DNA from: Sphingopyxis sp. PAMC25046
GTDB taxonomy: Bacteria > Pseudomonadota > Alphaproteobacteria > Sphingomonadales > Sphingomonadaceae
Length of the DNA stretch: 64,000 nt
Direction: 5' to 3'
NCBI RefSeq assembly: GCF_004795895.1
Contig: NZ_CP039250.1
Span: forward strand, 3,596,001 to 3,660,000
The position numbers and the translations under genes were made by a program. A model generated the notes under the pieces. It saw nothing but the letters and a program-made list of their open reading frames with translations, did no database searches and was not told the origin of the DNA. Below are positions 18,885-27,403 of the stretch, piece by piece. Positions within the stretch are counted from its first letter, which is position 1; each line of letters starts with the position of its first letter.

Positions 18885-18958
18885 CGTCATCCCGGAATTG
18901 ATCCGGGATCTATCCGCAGCGTTGAAGGAATGGATCCCGGATCAAGTCCGGGATGACG
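18885..18958. repeat. Large inverted REP-type repeat, possible terminator of lptFG
   Basis: Two 26-bp arms (18885-18910 and 18933-18958) are reverse complements with one mismatch, each containing CGTCATCCCGGA and GATCCGGGAT. The 22-bp centre is unpaired. The CCCGGATCAAGTCCGGG type is a widespread intergenic repeat in alphaproteobacteria. It lies between the convergent lptG and desaturase genes and could stop transcription both ways. Confidence 0.85.
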
Positions 18959-19014
18959 AATATTGCGAAGCGTCCGTTGTCCCCTGAGCCGACACGCCGC
19001 CCGCAAGCCAAATA

Positions 19015-20139
19015 TCAGGCGGCCGAGCCCCGCGCCGACCCCGCAACCAGATTTATCACCAGCTTCGGCAAGCTGTCGTAATTCGCGCCATGATATTGCG
19101 AGTCCGACGGCAACGCGTCCTTCAGGCGGCGGTGCGCCTCGGCGAGCGAATGATAGGGAACGCCCGGCAACAGGTGGTGCAGCGCGTGGTAGCGCAGTCC
19201 GACCGGCGCCCACAATTCGGGGAGCAGACCCGGCGGCGGCACGTTGACGCTGTCGAGGAACTGGCCGGTCACCGTCAGCACTTCGCCGTCATTTTCCCAG
19301 AGATGCGCGACGAGCGTGCGGATCTGGTTGAGCACGAGCGTCGCCGACGCGATGGCGCCGAAGATGACCAGTGCGCGCAAGGGCACCCAGCCGAAAACGC
19401 CCGCAGCGATCAGCAGGCTCGCCCACGCCCAGGCGCCGCCTTCCTGCCACGCCCACTGGCGGCGGAATTCGCCCTCGGGCGGCTTGCGGCGGAACAGCGG
19501 GTTGATGATCATCCCCGAATAGCGTTCGACGACCACGCGGCGCAGCGGCGGGATCAGAACCGAGAGCGGGGTGAGCACGCCATAGCGGAAGACGAGCGCG
19601 AGCGGCGCGAAGGCCGCGGCGACGACAAACAGCGGCACCGTCCAAGGCTTCATCAGCGCGAGCGGCAGATATTCGGGATCCTCGACCGTGCCATATTTGG
19701 TGCGGTTGTGGTGCAGGCTGTGTATCCCCTCATACATGAAGGAGGGGATGAGCAGCGGCACGCCGACGAGGATATTCCACGCGAGGCGGAAACCCGGCAG
19801 CGCATTCTTGCGGATATGCGTCAGCTCGTGAATGAAGCTCCCCGCGCGATAGAGCGCGACGACCGCGATCACCGCCGCGACGAGCGTCCACACGATCGAA
19901 GGTGCAAGGATCGCCGCCGCGATGCCCGCATAACCGATGAAGGTCGAAGCGAGAAAATCGGTCCAATAGATGCGCGGCGAAGGCTGCACGAGATCGCGCG
20001 TCAGCTCCGACGCAGCGCGGATCATCGCCATGTCATCCGCGATCGCGGACTTCGGCATCTTGCCGGCATCCGCCGACGGGGGGACCGGTGCCGCCGCGGG
20101 CGCCGACAGCCGGTCGACAAGGGTGTTCATCGCTAACAT
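19015..20139 (-). CDS. Fatty acid desaturase family protein
   Basis: Membrane di-iron desaturase/hydroxylase of 374 residues. Three histidine boxes are visible: HELTH at about 104, HSLHH at about 141 and HALHH near residue 317. Hydrophobic pairs of helices lie at 60-95, 120-135, 165-200 and 235-265. The ATG at 20139 has GAAGAG upstream. The substrate cannot be told: acyl-lipid, acyl-CoA or a sphingoid chain are all possible. It is divergent from the acyltransferase at 20257, with 117 bp between, so the two may share control. Close to the sphingolipid genes, hence a role in modifying membrane lipids is reasonable. Confidence 0.87.
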   Translation of the reverse strand: MLAMNTLVDRLSAPAAAPVPPSADAGKMPKSAIADDMAMIRAASELTRDLVQPSPRIYWTDFLASTFIGYAGIAAAILAPSIVWTLVAAVIAVVALYRAGSFIHELTHIRKNALPGFRLAWNILVGVPLLIPSFMYEGIHSLHHNRTKYGTVEDPEYLPLALMKPWTVPLFVVAAAFAPLALVFRYGVLTPLSVLIPPLRRVVVERYSGMIINPLFRRKPPEGEFRRQWAWQEGGAWAWASLLIAAGVFGWVPLRALVIFGAIASATLVLNQIRTLVAHLWENDGEVLTVTGQFLDSVNVPPPGLLPELWAPVGLRYHALHHLLPGVPYHSLAEAHRRLKDALPSDSQYHGANYDSLPKLVINLVAGSARGSAA

Positions 20140-20256
20140 AGGCGGCTCTTCATCATATTTTCATGGCAGCAAAATGGCCGAAAGCGGGTCGCCAGCGCCC
20201 CATCTATGCCCTAATGCCTCGCGACAAATATAGGACGCCCCTTTCAGGAAACCAGC

Positions 20257-21423
20257 ATGAGCGCCCATAATCACGGCCCGATCACGATCCACCCGGTCAA
20301 GGACAAGAATGATTTGCGCGAGTTCGTCGAGCTCGCCTTTCGACTCAACCGCGGCGATCCGGCGTGGGTGCCGCCGCTGAAGGGCGAGGTTTACGGCCTG
20401 CTCACCCCGGGCAAGAATCCGTGGTTCGAACATGGCAAGGCGCAATTTTTCCTCGCGCGGCAGGACGGCCGCACGATCGGGCGCATATCGGCGCATATCG
20501 ACGAACTCGCGCTCGCCCAGCCCGCCGAACAGGGCATGGGGCCGGGCACCGGCAACTGGGGATTGCTCGAAGCCGAGGATGAGGAAAGTGCCCATGCGCT
20601 GATCGCCGCGGCCGAGGATTGGCTGCGCGGGCAAGGCATGACGCGCGCGCTTGGCCCGCTATCGATTTCGATCTGGGACGAGCCCGGGCTGCTGATCGAG
20701 GGGTTCGAGACGCCGCCGACGATCATGCTCGGGCACAACAGCCCGCTTTATCGCGGCTGGATCGAGAATGCGGGTTATGCGCCCGTCAAGCAGCTCCTCA
20801 ACTATTCGGTCGCCATCGCGGACGGTTTCCCGCCGCTGGTCAACCGCATCGTCGCGGCGGGCGAGAAAAATGCGCGGATCCGTATTCGCAAGGTCGACAA
20901 GCGGCGATTCGATGCCGAGGCAAAGCTGATCATGGGCCTGCTCAACGACGCCTGGTCGGACAATTGGGGGTTCGTGCCGCTGACCGACAGCGAGATCGCC
21001 TATGTCGGCAAGAAGCTGAAGGATATCGTGTTCGAGGATCTGATCCGCGTCGCCGAAGTCGACGGCGAACCGGTCGCTTTCATGATCGTGCTGCCGAACA
21101 TCAACCAGCTCTTGATCGACATGGACGGATCGCTGCTGCCCTTCAACTGGGCACGGCTGCTCTGGTGGCTGCGCAAGCCCAAGAGCCGCATCTTGCGTGT
21201 TCCGTTGATGGGCGTCGCGAAAAAACTCCAGAACAGCCGCATGGCGAGCACGCTCGCCTTCATGATGATCGAGTTCATCCGCCGCGACGCGGTACGCGAC
21301 TATGACGCCAGACAGGGCGACATCGGCTGGGTGCTCGACGACAATCAGGGGATGAATGCGGTCGCCGAGGCGATCGAAGCCAAAGTCAACCGCGTGTATC
21401 AAATCTACGACAAGGCCCTTTGA
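20257..21423 (+). CDS. GNAT-like N-acyltransferase, candidate bacterial ceramide synthase
   Basis: Protein of 388 residues, cytosolic. N-terminal half: HPVKDKNDLREFVELAF, WVPPLKGEV, NPWFEHGKAQFFLAR and GRTIGRISAHID, the pattern of a large GNAT-related family often called hypothetical or acyltransferase. The second half repeats GNAT-like features (EVDGEPVAFMIVLPNIN, ending VLDDNQGMNAVAEAI and VNRVYQIYDKAL). The GRISA and ...N.GM...IE... ends resemble acyl-CoA-binding and C-terminal strands. Caulobacter ceramide synthase BcerS was described as a putative acyl-CoA N-acyltransferase near spt; identity with that protein was not tested. The location 8 kb from spt and beside a desaturase makes it a good candidate. 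Confidence 0.6.
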   Translation: MSAHNHGPITIHPVKDKNDLREFVELAFRLNRGDPAWVPPLKGEVYGLLTPGKNPWFEHGKAQFFLARQDGRTIGRISAHIDELALAQPAEQGMGPGTGNWGLLEAEDEESAHALIAAAEDWLRGQGMTRALGPLSISIWDEPGLLIEGFETPPTIMLGHNSPLYRGWIENAGYAPVKQLLNYSVAIADGFPPLVNRIVAAGEKNARIRIRKVDKRRFDAEAKLIMGLLNDAWSDNWGFVPLTDSEIAYVGKKLKDIVFEDLIRVAEVDGEPVAFMIVLPNINQLLIDMDGSLLPFNWARLLWWLRKPKSRILRVPLMGVAKKLQNSRMASTLAFMMIEFIRRDAVRDYDARQGDIGWVLDDNQGMNAVAEAIEAKVNRVYQIYDKAL

Positions 21424-21487
21424 TCGCTGGGACAGCTTTGCGACAAATGGCCGTCATCGTGCGTTTGGGGGCACGGAAAGGTTTGTC

Positions 21488-22918
21488 ATGGCAGTCCAGT
21501 ATCTTGCCGCCAATCGCTTCGGGCTCGGTCGCCGCTTCGACGATCCGGCGGCGGACGATCCGAAAGATTGGCTGATCCGCCAGATCGGCGACTATGATCC
21601 CGCCCCTGCGGCGATCGCGGACCTGGCGGGGCGCGAAGCGATCGCGACCGCCTATGCTGAATATCGCGATGAGCGGCAAGCGATGCGCCGTGAAGCGAAG
21701 AATGGGGAAATGCGCGACGACGACGGCGATGCGGTCGAGGCGATGCGCCGCATGTCACGTGCGGGATTCCGCCGCCATTATGGCGAAGCCGCGAGCGCGC
21801 GCCTCGCCGCCGCGGTCGCGACGCAAACCCCCTTCGCCGAACGCCTCGTCCATTTCTGGTCCAATCATTTTGCGATCTCGGCGGACAAGCAGACCGTCGT
21901 CGGCTTCGCCGGCAATTACGAGAATGAAGCAATCCGTCCGCATGTCATGGGCAAATTTGCCGATCTCTTGACCGCCGCGGTCCACCACCCCGCGATGCTG
22001 CTCTTCCTCGACCAGGCGCAAAGCTTCGGCCCCGACAGTCCGTTTGCGGCGCGCGTGCGTAATCGCGGCAAACGGCAGGCGCCGGGGCTCAACGAAAATC
22101 TGGCACGCGAGATCATGGAGCTGCACACGCTCGGCGTGCGCGCCGGCTATACGCAGGTCGATGTGACGAATTTCGCCAAGGCGCTCACCGGGCTGACCGT
22201 CGCCGGGCTCGGCCGCGGCGCGGGACAGCGACTGATGCCCGCCGGCGCGCGGCCGGGCGCGACGGTCTTTGTCGACCGGCTCCATCAGCCGGGGGCGCTC
22301 ACGATCCTCGGCAAACGCTATGACCAGCCCGGCGCAAAACAGGCCGAAGCGGTACTGCGCGACCTCGCCGTTCATCCCGCGACCGCGCGCCATGTCTCGA
22401 TCAAGCTCGCGCGGCACTTCACCGGTGACGAACCGCCCGCGACGCTCGTCGACCGTCTGGCAAAGGATTTCGAACAAACTGGCGGCGACCTGTCTTCGCT
22501 CTATCGCACGCTGATCGCCTCGCCCGAGCCATGGAACGCCGCACCGACGATGTTCAAATCGCCGTGGGACTGGACGGTGTCGATGCTGCGCGCATTGAAG
22601 GTCCCGGGGCTCGGTCAACGCCAGAATATCGTGGCAATGTTCACTCAGCTCGGCCAGCCGGTCTGGCGTCCCGGTTCGCCCAAGGGCTATGACGATACGG
22701 TCGCCACCTGGGCTGGATCGGCGGCGCTGATGCAGCGCGTCGAACTCGCGAGCCGGATTGCGGGACGAATTGGCGACCGGGCAGACGCGCGCCAACTCGC
22801 CCCGCTCGTCCTCGCCGACGCCCTCGCCCCGGACACTGCTCAAGCCATCGCCCGCGCCGACAGCCCCGGACAAGGTCTCGCGATGCTGTTCGCCAGCCCG
22901 GCCTTTTTGCGGAGATAG
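21488..22918 (+). CDS. DUF1800 family protein
   Basis: Protein of 476 residues. Family landmarks: AANRFGLGRR at the N-terminus, LVHFWSNHFAIS, NENLAREIMELHTLGV, YTQVDVTNFAKALTG and ARHVSIKLARHFTGD. The ATG at 21488 has GGAAAGG upstream. DUF1800 genes regularly precede DUF1501 genes, as here with a 3-bp gap, and the pair is thought to act together in an exported, envelope-linked process. No clear signal peptide in this protein. Biochemical role unknown. Confidence 0.92.
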   Translation: MAVQYLAANRFGLGRRFDDPAADDPKDWLIRQIGDYDPAPAAIADLAGREAIATAYAEYRDERQAMRREAKNGEMRDDDGDAVEAMRRMSRAGFRRHYGEAASARLAAAVATQTPFAERLVHFWSNHFAISADKQTVVGFAGNYENEAIRPHVMGKFADLLTAAVHHPAMLLFLDQAQSFGPDSPFAARVRNRGKRQAPGLNENLAREIMELHTLGVRAGYTQVDVTNFAKALTGLTVAGLGRGAGQRLMPAGARPGATVFVDRLHQPGALTILGKRYDQPGAKQAEAVLRDLAVHPATARHVSIKLARHFTGDEPPATLVDRLAKDFEQTGGDLSSLYRTLIASPEPWNAAPTMFKSPWDWTVSMLRALKVPGLGQRQNIVAMFTQLGQPVWRPGSPKGYDDTVATWAGSAALMQRVELASRIAGRIGDRADARQLAPLVLADALAPDTAQAIARADSPGQGLAMLFASPAFLRR

Positions 22919-22921
22919 TCG

Positions 22922-24043
22922 ATGATCCTTTCACGCCGCTCGATCCTCCTGTCGGGAATCACCGTCGCCGCTGCGGGCGCTCTGCCCGGCTTCGCCTATG
23001 CCGCCGCGGGCACGCCGAAGCGGCTCGTTTTCATCATCCAGCGCGGCGCCGCCGACGGGCTCGCAACCGTTGCGCCGACGGGCGATTCTGCCTTCGCTGC
23101 CGCGCGCCGCGCAATCGCCGACGAGACGGCGGGCGGCGCAAAGCTCGATGGCATGTTCACGCTGCATCCGTCGCTTGCGCAGACCGCAAGCCTTTACACC
23201 GGCAAGCAGGCGCATTTCGCGCACGCCGTCGCGACGGCCTATCGCGACCGGTCGCATTTCGACGGGCAGAATATGCTCGAGGGCGGCGGGTCGCGCCCCT
23301 ATGGCCGGGACGACGGTTGGGTGGGGCGACTGCTCACGCTGCTCCCTGCAGCCGAGCGTGACGCGATTGCGATCGCACCCGCGGTTCCGCTCGCGCTGCG
23401 CGGGACGGTGCAGGTTGGCACCTATGCGCCGAGCCGCCTGCCGCAGGCCGACGCCGACCTGATCGCACGGCTGACCGCGATGTACGCCGACGACCCTCTA
23501 CTCCACCCGCTGTGGGACAGCGCGGTGAAGACGCAGGAACTCGCGAGCGACATCGGCGGCAACAACGGCCGCAACGGCGCCGAACTCGGCACGCTTGCGG
23601 CGTCGCTGATGCTCCCCGCCGACGGTGCGCGCGTGATGATGGTCGAAACCGGCGGCTGGGACACGCACAGCGGCCAGCGAAATCGTCTCGCGGCGCAATT
23701 GCGCGGGCTCGACCAGCTGATCGGCGCGCTGCAAACGGGACTCGGCCCGGCGTGGAGCGACACACTTGTCATCGTCGCAACCGAATTCGGCCGCACGGTC
23801 GAGGTCAACGGCACCGGCGGCACCGACCATGGCACCGCATCGACCGCGATGCTGCTCGGCGGCGGACTCGAAGCGGGCGGCAAGGTGTCGGCCGACTGGC
23901 CGGGGCTCGCTGCCGCTGCGCGCTATGAGGGCCGCGACCTCAAGCCGACGCGAAGCCTAGAAAGCGTGATCGCGAGCGCGGTCGCGCATCATTATGCACT
24001 CGATCCCAAGCGGGTGATGAAGACGCTGTATCCCGACGCGTAA
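22922..24043 (+). CDS. DUF1501 family exported protein (alkaline-phosphatase-like fold)
   Basis: Protein of 373 residues. The N-terminus MILSRRSILLSGITVAAAGA has a twin-arginine-like SRRS motif and a hydrophobic stretch ending AYAAA, so Tat export is likely. DUF1501 marks seen: FIIQRGAADGL, HPSL, DRSHFDGQNMLE, MVETGGWDTHSGQ, VIVATEFGRTVEVNG and GTDHGTASTAMLLGG. These Asp/His motifs suit a metal-dependent sulfatase/phosphatase-like fold. Paired with the DUF1800 gene 3 bp upstream. Function unknown. Confidence 0.92.
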   Translation: MILSRRSILLSGITVAAAGALPGFAYAAAGTPKRLVFIIQRGAADGLATVAPTGDSAFAAARRAIADETAGGAKLDGMFTLHPSLAQTASLYTGKQAHFAHAVATAYRDRSHFDGQNMLEGGGSRPYGRDDGWVGRLLTLLPAAERDAIAIAPAVPLALRGTVQVGTYAPSRLPQADADLIARLTAMYADDPLLHPLWDSAVKTQELASDIGGNNGRNGAELGTLAASLMLPADGARVMMVETGGWDTHSGQRNRLAAQLRGLDQLIGALQTGLGPAWSDTLVIVATEFGRTVEVNGTGGTDHGTASTAMLLGGGLEAGGKVSADWPGLAAAARYEGRDLKPTRSLESVIASAVAHHYALDPKRVMKTLYPDA

Positions 24044-24062
24044 TGGTCGCTTCGGTGCCGCC

Positions 24063-24080
24063 TTTCCACGTCAGTGGAAA
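24063..24080. terminator. Weak hairpin between convergent genes
   Basis: TTTCCAC / GTGGAAA, a perfect 7-bp stem with a GTCA loop, 20 bp after the DUF1501 stop and just before the xthA stop. It has only an A/T-rich flank and no true T-run. Confidence 0.35.
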
Positions 24081-24083
24081 AAT

Positions 24084-24854
24084 CTACGACAAAACTGCCC
24101 AGGTCGGCGCATGGTCGCTCGCCTTCTCGCGCCCGCGATGATCCTTGTCGACGCCCGCATCGACCAGCCGGTCGGCGAGCGCGGGGCTCAGCAGCAGGTG
24201 ATCGATGCGGAAACCATGGTCGCGCTGCCAGCCGCCCGCCTGATAATCCCAGAAGGTCCACACCCCGCCCGCCGGATGGCGGCTGCGGATCGCGTCGGTC
24301 CAGCCGTCGCCGAGCAGGCGGAACCAGGCATCGCGCGAATCGGGCTGCATCAGCGCGTCTGTCGCCATCGCGCGCGGGTCCCACACATCGTCGTCGTGCG
24401 GGATGACGTTGTAATCGCCGGTCAGGATCGTCGGGATTTCGGACGCGAGCAGGAACTTCGCGCGTTCACGCAGCCGCGCCATCCAGCGCAACTTGTAATC
24501 GAACTTCGGTCCCGGCTGCGGATTGCCGTTGGGCAGATAGATGCACCCGACGCGCAGGCCATGGACGTCGGCCTCGAGATAACGCGACTGCTCATCCTCG
24601 TCCTCGCCCGCCAGCCCACGCTGCACCTCGACCGGCTGCATGCCTTTGGCGAGGATCGCGACACCGTTGAAGCCCTTTTGCCCGTGATAGAGGAAGCCGT
24701 AGCCCGCCGCCTCGATCTCCTTCGTCGGCATCGTCTCGTCGCTCGATTTCAGTTCCTGCAGGCAGGCGACATCGGGCTGTGTCTCTTCGAGCCATTCAAC
24801 GAGGCGCGGCAAACGGGCCTTGATCCCGTTGATGTTAAAGGTCGCAATTTTCAT
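24084..24854 (-). CDS. xthA: Exodeoxyribonuclease III
   Basis: AP endonuclease and 3'-5' exonuclease of base excision repair. 256 residues from MKIATFNINGIKARL. Metal and catalytic residues are present: Asn7, Glu34 in CLQELK, the DYN motif in LTGDYNVIPHDDD, and the terminal SDHAPTW. The ATG at 24854 is fixed by the conserved N-terminus; an in-frame extension to 24983 runs into the erpA gene. It is 40 bp after erpA on the same strand and may be co-transcribed. Confidence 0.96.
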   Translation of the reverse strand: MKIATFNINGIKARLPRLVEWLEETQPDVACLQELKSSDETMPTKEIEAAGYGFLYHGQKGFNGVAILAKGMQPVEVQRGLAGEDEDEQSRYLEADVHGLRVGCIYLPNGNPQPGPKFDYKLRWMARLRERAKFLLASEIPTILTGDYNVIPHDDDVWDPRAMATDALMQPDSRDAWFRLLGDGWTDAIRSRHPAGGVWTFWDYQAGGWQRDHGFRIDHLLLSPALADRLVDAGVDKDHRGREKASDHAPTWAVLS

Positions 24855-24894
24855 GGCCGCAGCTATGCCAGCAAGCAGCCGGCGGGGAAAGGCG

Positions 24895-25236
24895 TCAGAT
24901 CGAGAAGCTGGACCCGCAGCCGCAACCCGAGGCGGCATTGGGATTTTCGACCTTAAACGAGGATCCGCCGAGCGAATCGACAAAATCGACGATGCAACCG
25001 CGTACGAGGTCGATACTCACGGGATCGACGACCAGCTTCACCCCGTCGGTTTCGGCGACGATGTCATCGGCGTCGATGCTTTCGGCAAGGCCGAAGCGAT
25101 AGGTGAAGCCCGAGCAGCCCCCGCCGTCGACCGCGAGGCGCAGCGCCGCGTCGGCCTCCCCCTTGCGGTCGGCAATCCAGCGGACGCGCGCCGCGGCGGC
25201 GGGCGAAAGGGTGATATCGGAAAGCTGCGTGGCCAT
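24895..25236 (-). CDS. erpA: Iron-sulfur cluster insertion protein (A-type carrier, ErpA/HesB family)
   Basis: A-type Fe-S carrier of 113 residues. The three cluster-binding cysteines are in place: GGGCSGFTYRF and the C-terminal SGCGCGSSF. The rest (VDPVSIDLVRGCIVDFVDS...SSFKVENPNA) fits ErpA/SufA. ErpA, IscA and SufA cannot be separated firmly from sequence alone, and no isc or suf genes are adjacent. Confidence 0.9.
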   Translation of the reverse strand: MATQLSDITLSPAAAARVRWIADRKGEADAALRLAVDGGGCSGFTYRFGLAESIDADDIVAETDGVKLVVDPVSIDLVRGCIVDFVDSLGGSSFKVENPNAASGCGCGSSFSI

Positions 25237-25265
25237 GAGGACTAGATAGTATCCTCCGGTTCAAA

Positions 25266-25304
25266 TAAAAAGGGCGCCTCGACGGTATCCCGCCTGGCGC
25301 CCCT
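25266..25304 (-). terminator. Rho-independent terminator of the M23 peptidase gene
   Basis: On the minus strand GGGCGCC / GGCGCCC stem with a 17-nt loop, followed by TTTTTATTT. Lies 24 bp past the peptidase stop and before erpA. Confidence 0.8.
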
Positions 25305-25327
25305 TCCTCTCCGACCCAGGAAAGCTG

Positions 25328-26029
25328 TTATTCGGGACCGCCCATCGCGACATTCTTGCCGGTGATCGCGGCGATCGCCATCTGGTCCGAACGGACGAAG
25401 GGCATCGGATTGACCGGTGCGCCTTCGATGCGAACTTCATAATGGAGGTGGTTGCCGGTCGAACGGCCGGTCGAACCGACGTAACCGAGGATATCGCCCT
25501 TCTTCACCTGCTGCCCGGAGCGCACGATGTAGGAGGACATATGGCCGTAACGCGTCTGGATCGCGTTGCCATGTTCGACTTCGACATAATTGCCATAGCC
25601 GCCGAGGCGCTGGGCGCGGCCGACGATGCCGTCGGCGGTGGCGTAGATCGGGGTGCCGCGCGGCGCCGGAATGTCGATGCCATTGTGGCGCGCGACCTTG
25701 CCGGTGACGGGGTGGACGCGCATGCCGTAGGAGGACGAGAGCGACATCTGGTCGATCGGACGGCGCGACGGAACGGCAACGCCGATCGAGGCGGTCAGGC
25801 CGGTGTCGAGGCGCTTCCACGCCTGAAAGATCGCGCGGGCTTCGCTGTCTTCGCTCGCCGAGGGAACGCCAGCGTCGAAGCTGTCGTCATCGGGTTCGTC
25901 AGGAGCGACAATGCCAGCATCGGCGCTGGTGTCCGCAGCGTGGACGGCCGGTGCGGCCAGTCCGAAACATGCTGCCGCGCAAATTATTGCGACTTGGTGC
26001 AACTTTTGCGCCAGAAGAGTGTTAGTCAA
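25328..26029 (-). CDS. M23 family metallopeptidase (LytM-type, exported)
   Basis: Periplasmic peptidoglycan endopeptidase or LytM-like activator. The C-terminal domain has the zinc ligands in HNGIDIPAPRGTPIY and the HLHYEVR motif, with GYVGSTGRSTGNH before it. A signal peptide (LLAQKLHQVAIICAAACFGLAAPAVHA) precedes an acidic linker. The start is uncertain: the frame has no ATG, and TTG at 26029 gives a normal signal peptide. The frame stays open to a TTG at 26155, but that stretch contains a perfect hairpin and overlaps the DUF455 gene end, so the shorter form is preferred. Confidence 0.85.
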   Translation of the reverse strand: MTNTLLAQKLHQVAIICAAACFGLAAPAVHAADTSADAGIVAPDEPDDDSFDAGVPSASEDSEARAIFQAWKRLDTGLTASIGVAVPSRRPIDQMSLSSSYGMRVHPVTGKVARHNGIDIPAPRGTPIYATADGIVGRAQRLGGYGNYVEVEHGNAIQTRYGHMSSYIVRSGQQVKKGDILGYVGSTGRSTGNHLHYEVRIEGAPVNPMPFVRSDQMAIAAITGKNVAMGGPE

Positions 26030-26054
26030 AACAACGACCCCGCGTTTGCCATGT

Positions 26055-26082
26055 CGCCAAAGCCCGGAAATAGGCTTTGGCG
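26055..26082 (-). promoter_or_regulatory. Perfect hairpin in the leader of the M23 peptidase gene
   Basis: CGCCAAAGCC / GGCTTTGGCG, 10 bp perfect with an 8-nt loop, 26 bp upstream of the preferred TTG start. No T-run follows on either strand, so it is not a simple terminator. It may affect mRNA stability or translation. Confidence 0.4.
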
Positions 26083-26144
26083 CCGGTTTTCTTGGTTTGG
26101 ATGATTGCTCATCCCCCGCGGAAGCCTGTGTGCTGTTCCAATCC

Positions 26145-26936
26145 TTACGAAGCAATAACAGCGTAGAATTCTTGCGTTAAACCGGCACGCCCGCGCGCCG
26201 AGTCGTTGAACGGCGGCTTCAAACTGCCGCGAAAGCGCGATTTTACTAGGCTGTGCCACGTTTCGACGGCGTTGAATCCCATTTCATCGCACTTTTGCCG
26301 GAACCAGACTGTGCCGGCGCTCACATGCCGGATTTCGTCGTTGTAAATACGCGATAAAATCTTCGCAGAAGCTTCGTCGCCGGCACCCCGGAAGCGCTCG
26401 ACGGTCATCGGCGTCACGTCGAGGCCGCGCGCTTCGAGCACCATCGGGACGATCGCAAGGCGCGCGAGCGCGTCGTCGGCGGTGAGCTGAGCCGCTTCCC
26501 ACAATCCCGCATGCGCGGGCAGATCGCCATAGAAGCTGCCGAGCTGGCGCAGCCGCCGGTCGAGTAGCGCGAAATGCATCGCCTCGTCGGCCGCGACGCC
26601 GATCCAGTCGTCGACGAAGCCGCGCGGAAATTCGCCGCCGAACCGGCCGACCAGATCGACCGCGAGGTCGATCGCGACGAACTCGATATGCGCGAGCGCA
26701 TGGAGCAGCGCGATGCGGCCGCGCTCCGACCCGCCCTTGCGGCGCTTGGGCATCTGGTTGGGCGCAAGCAGCACCGGCTCGGCGGGCCATGCCGGACGGT
26801 CGGGCATCGCCGTATCGCAGCGATGTTCGATCTCGCCGCGCCGCCAAGCGCGCGCTAGGCTCCGCGCCGCGCGGCGTTTGTCGTGCGGGTCCGCCGTCAG
26901 CAGGACCCCGCGCGCGGCTTCGGCCAGCGTCGGCAT
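26145..26936 (-). CDS. DUF455 ferritin-like protein
   Basis: Protein of 263 residues with a four-helix ferritin-like core. Metal-ligand type motifs: HIEFVAIDLAVDL, VAADEAMHFALLDRRL and YNDEIRHVSAG, i.e. E..H and E..H pairs typical for a di-iron site. Family members are sometimes called rhamnosyltransferase-associated or tRNA-modification-like, but no activity is established here. The ATG at 26936 shares a base with the peroxiredoxin stop, so the two are translated together. Confidence 0.88.
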   Translation of the reverse strand: MPTLAEAARGVLLTADPHDKRRAARSLARAWRRGEIEHRCDTAMPDRPAWPAEPVLLAPNQMPKRRKGGSERGRIALLHALAHIEFVAIDLAVDLVGRFGGEFPRGFVDDWIGVAADEAMHFALLDRRLRQLGSFYGDLPAHAGLWEAAQLTADDALARLAIVPMVLEARGLDVTPMTVERFRGAGDEASAKILSRIYNDEIRHVSAGTVWFRQKCDEMGFNAVETWHSLVKSRFRGSLKPPFNDSARGRAGLTQEFYAVIAS

Positions 26937-27403
26937 CAGAGCGCCTTGGCGGCCTCCAGCACAGCGTCGGCATGGCCTTTCACGCGCACCTTGCGCCACT
27001 CTTTCGCCAGCTTGCCGTCGCGGCCGAAGAGGAAAGTAGACCGTTCGATGCCCATATAGGTGCGGCCGTAATTCTGCTTTTCGACCCACGTCCCGAATGC
27101 CTCGCACACCGCGCCATCCTCGTCCGACGCGAGGCGGACGGTGAGCCCGTATTTGTCGCGGAACTTGCAGAGCTTCGCCGGCGCATCGCGCGATACCGCC
27201 AGCACCTGCGCGTCGAGATGTGCAAATTCGGGCGCTAGGCGGGTGAAGTCCTGTGCCTCGGTCGTGCAGCCGGGAGTGTCGGCCTTGGGATAGAAATAGA
27301 CGATAAGCGGCGCGCCCTTCATCGCGGCAAGGTCGATCGCCGCGCCGTCGGCGTCGAGAAGCTTCACATTGGGAATCGGATCGCCGATCGCGGGTGCGCT
27401 CAT
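26936..27403 (-). CDS. bcp: Peroxiredoxin, BCP/PrxQ family
   Basis: Thiol peroxidase that reduces hydrogen peroxide and organic hydroperoxides. 155 residues from MSAPAIGDPIPN. The peroxidatic site is YPKADTPGCTTEAQDF with Cys46. E. coli BCP has its resolving Cys five residues later; here that position is Ala. Cys79 (KLCKFRDKYG), in the alpha-3 helix, is the likely resolving cysteine, as in some PrxQ proteins. The start overlaps the glnE stop by ATGA, so glnE, bcp and the DUF455 gene form one transcript. Confidence 0.93.
   Translation of the reverse strand: MSAPAIGDPIPNVKLLDADGAAIDLAAMKGAPLIVYFYPKADTPGCTTEAQDFTRLAPEFAHLDAQVLAVSRDAPAKLCKFRDKYGLTVRLASDEDGAVCEAFGTWVEKQNYGRTYMGIERSTFLFGRDGKLAKEWRKVRVKGHADAVLEAAKAL

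Noticed and set aside
26030..26155. 42-residue N-terminal extension of the M23 peptidase
   Set aside because: It would place a long charged stretch before the signal peptide and overlaps a perfect hairpin and the end of the DUF455 gene.
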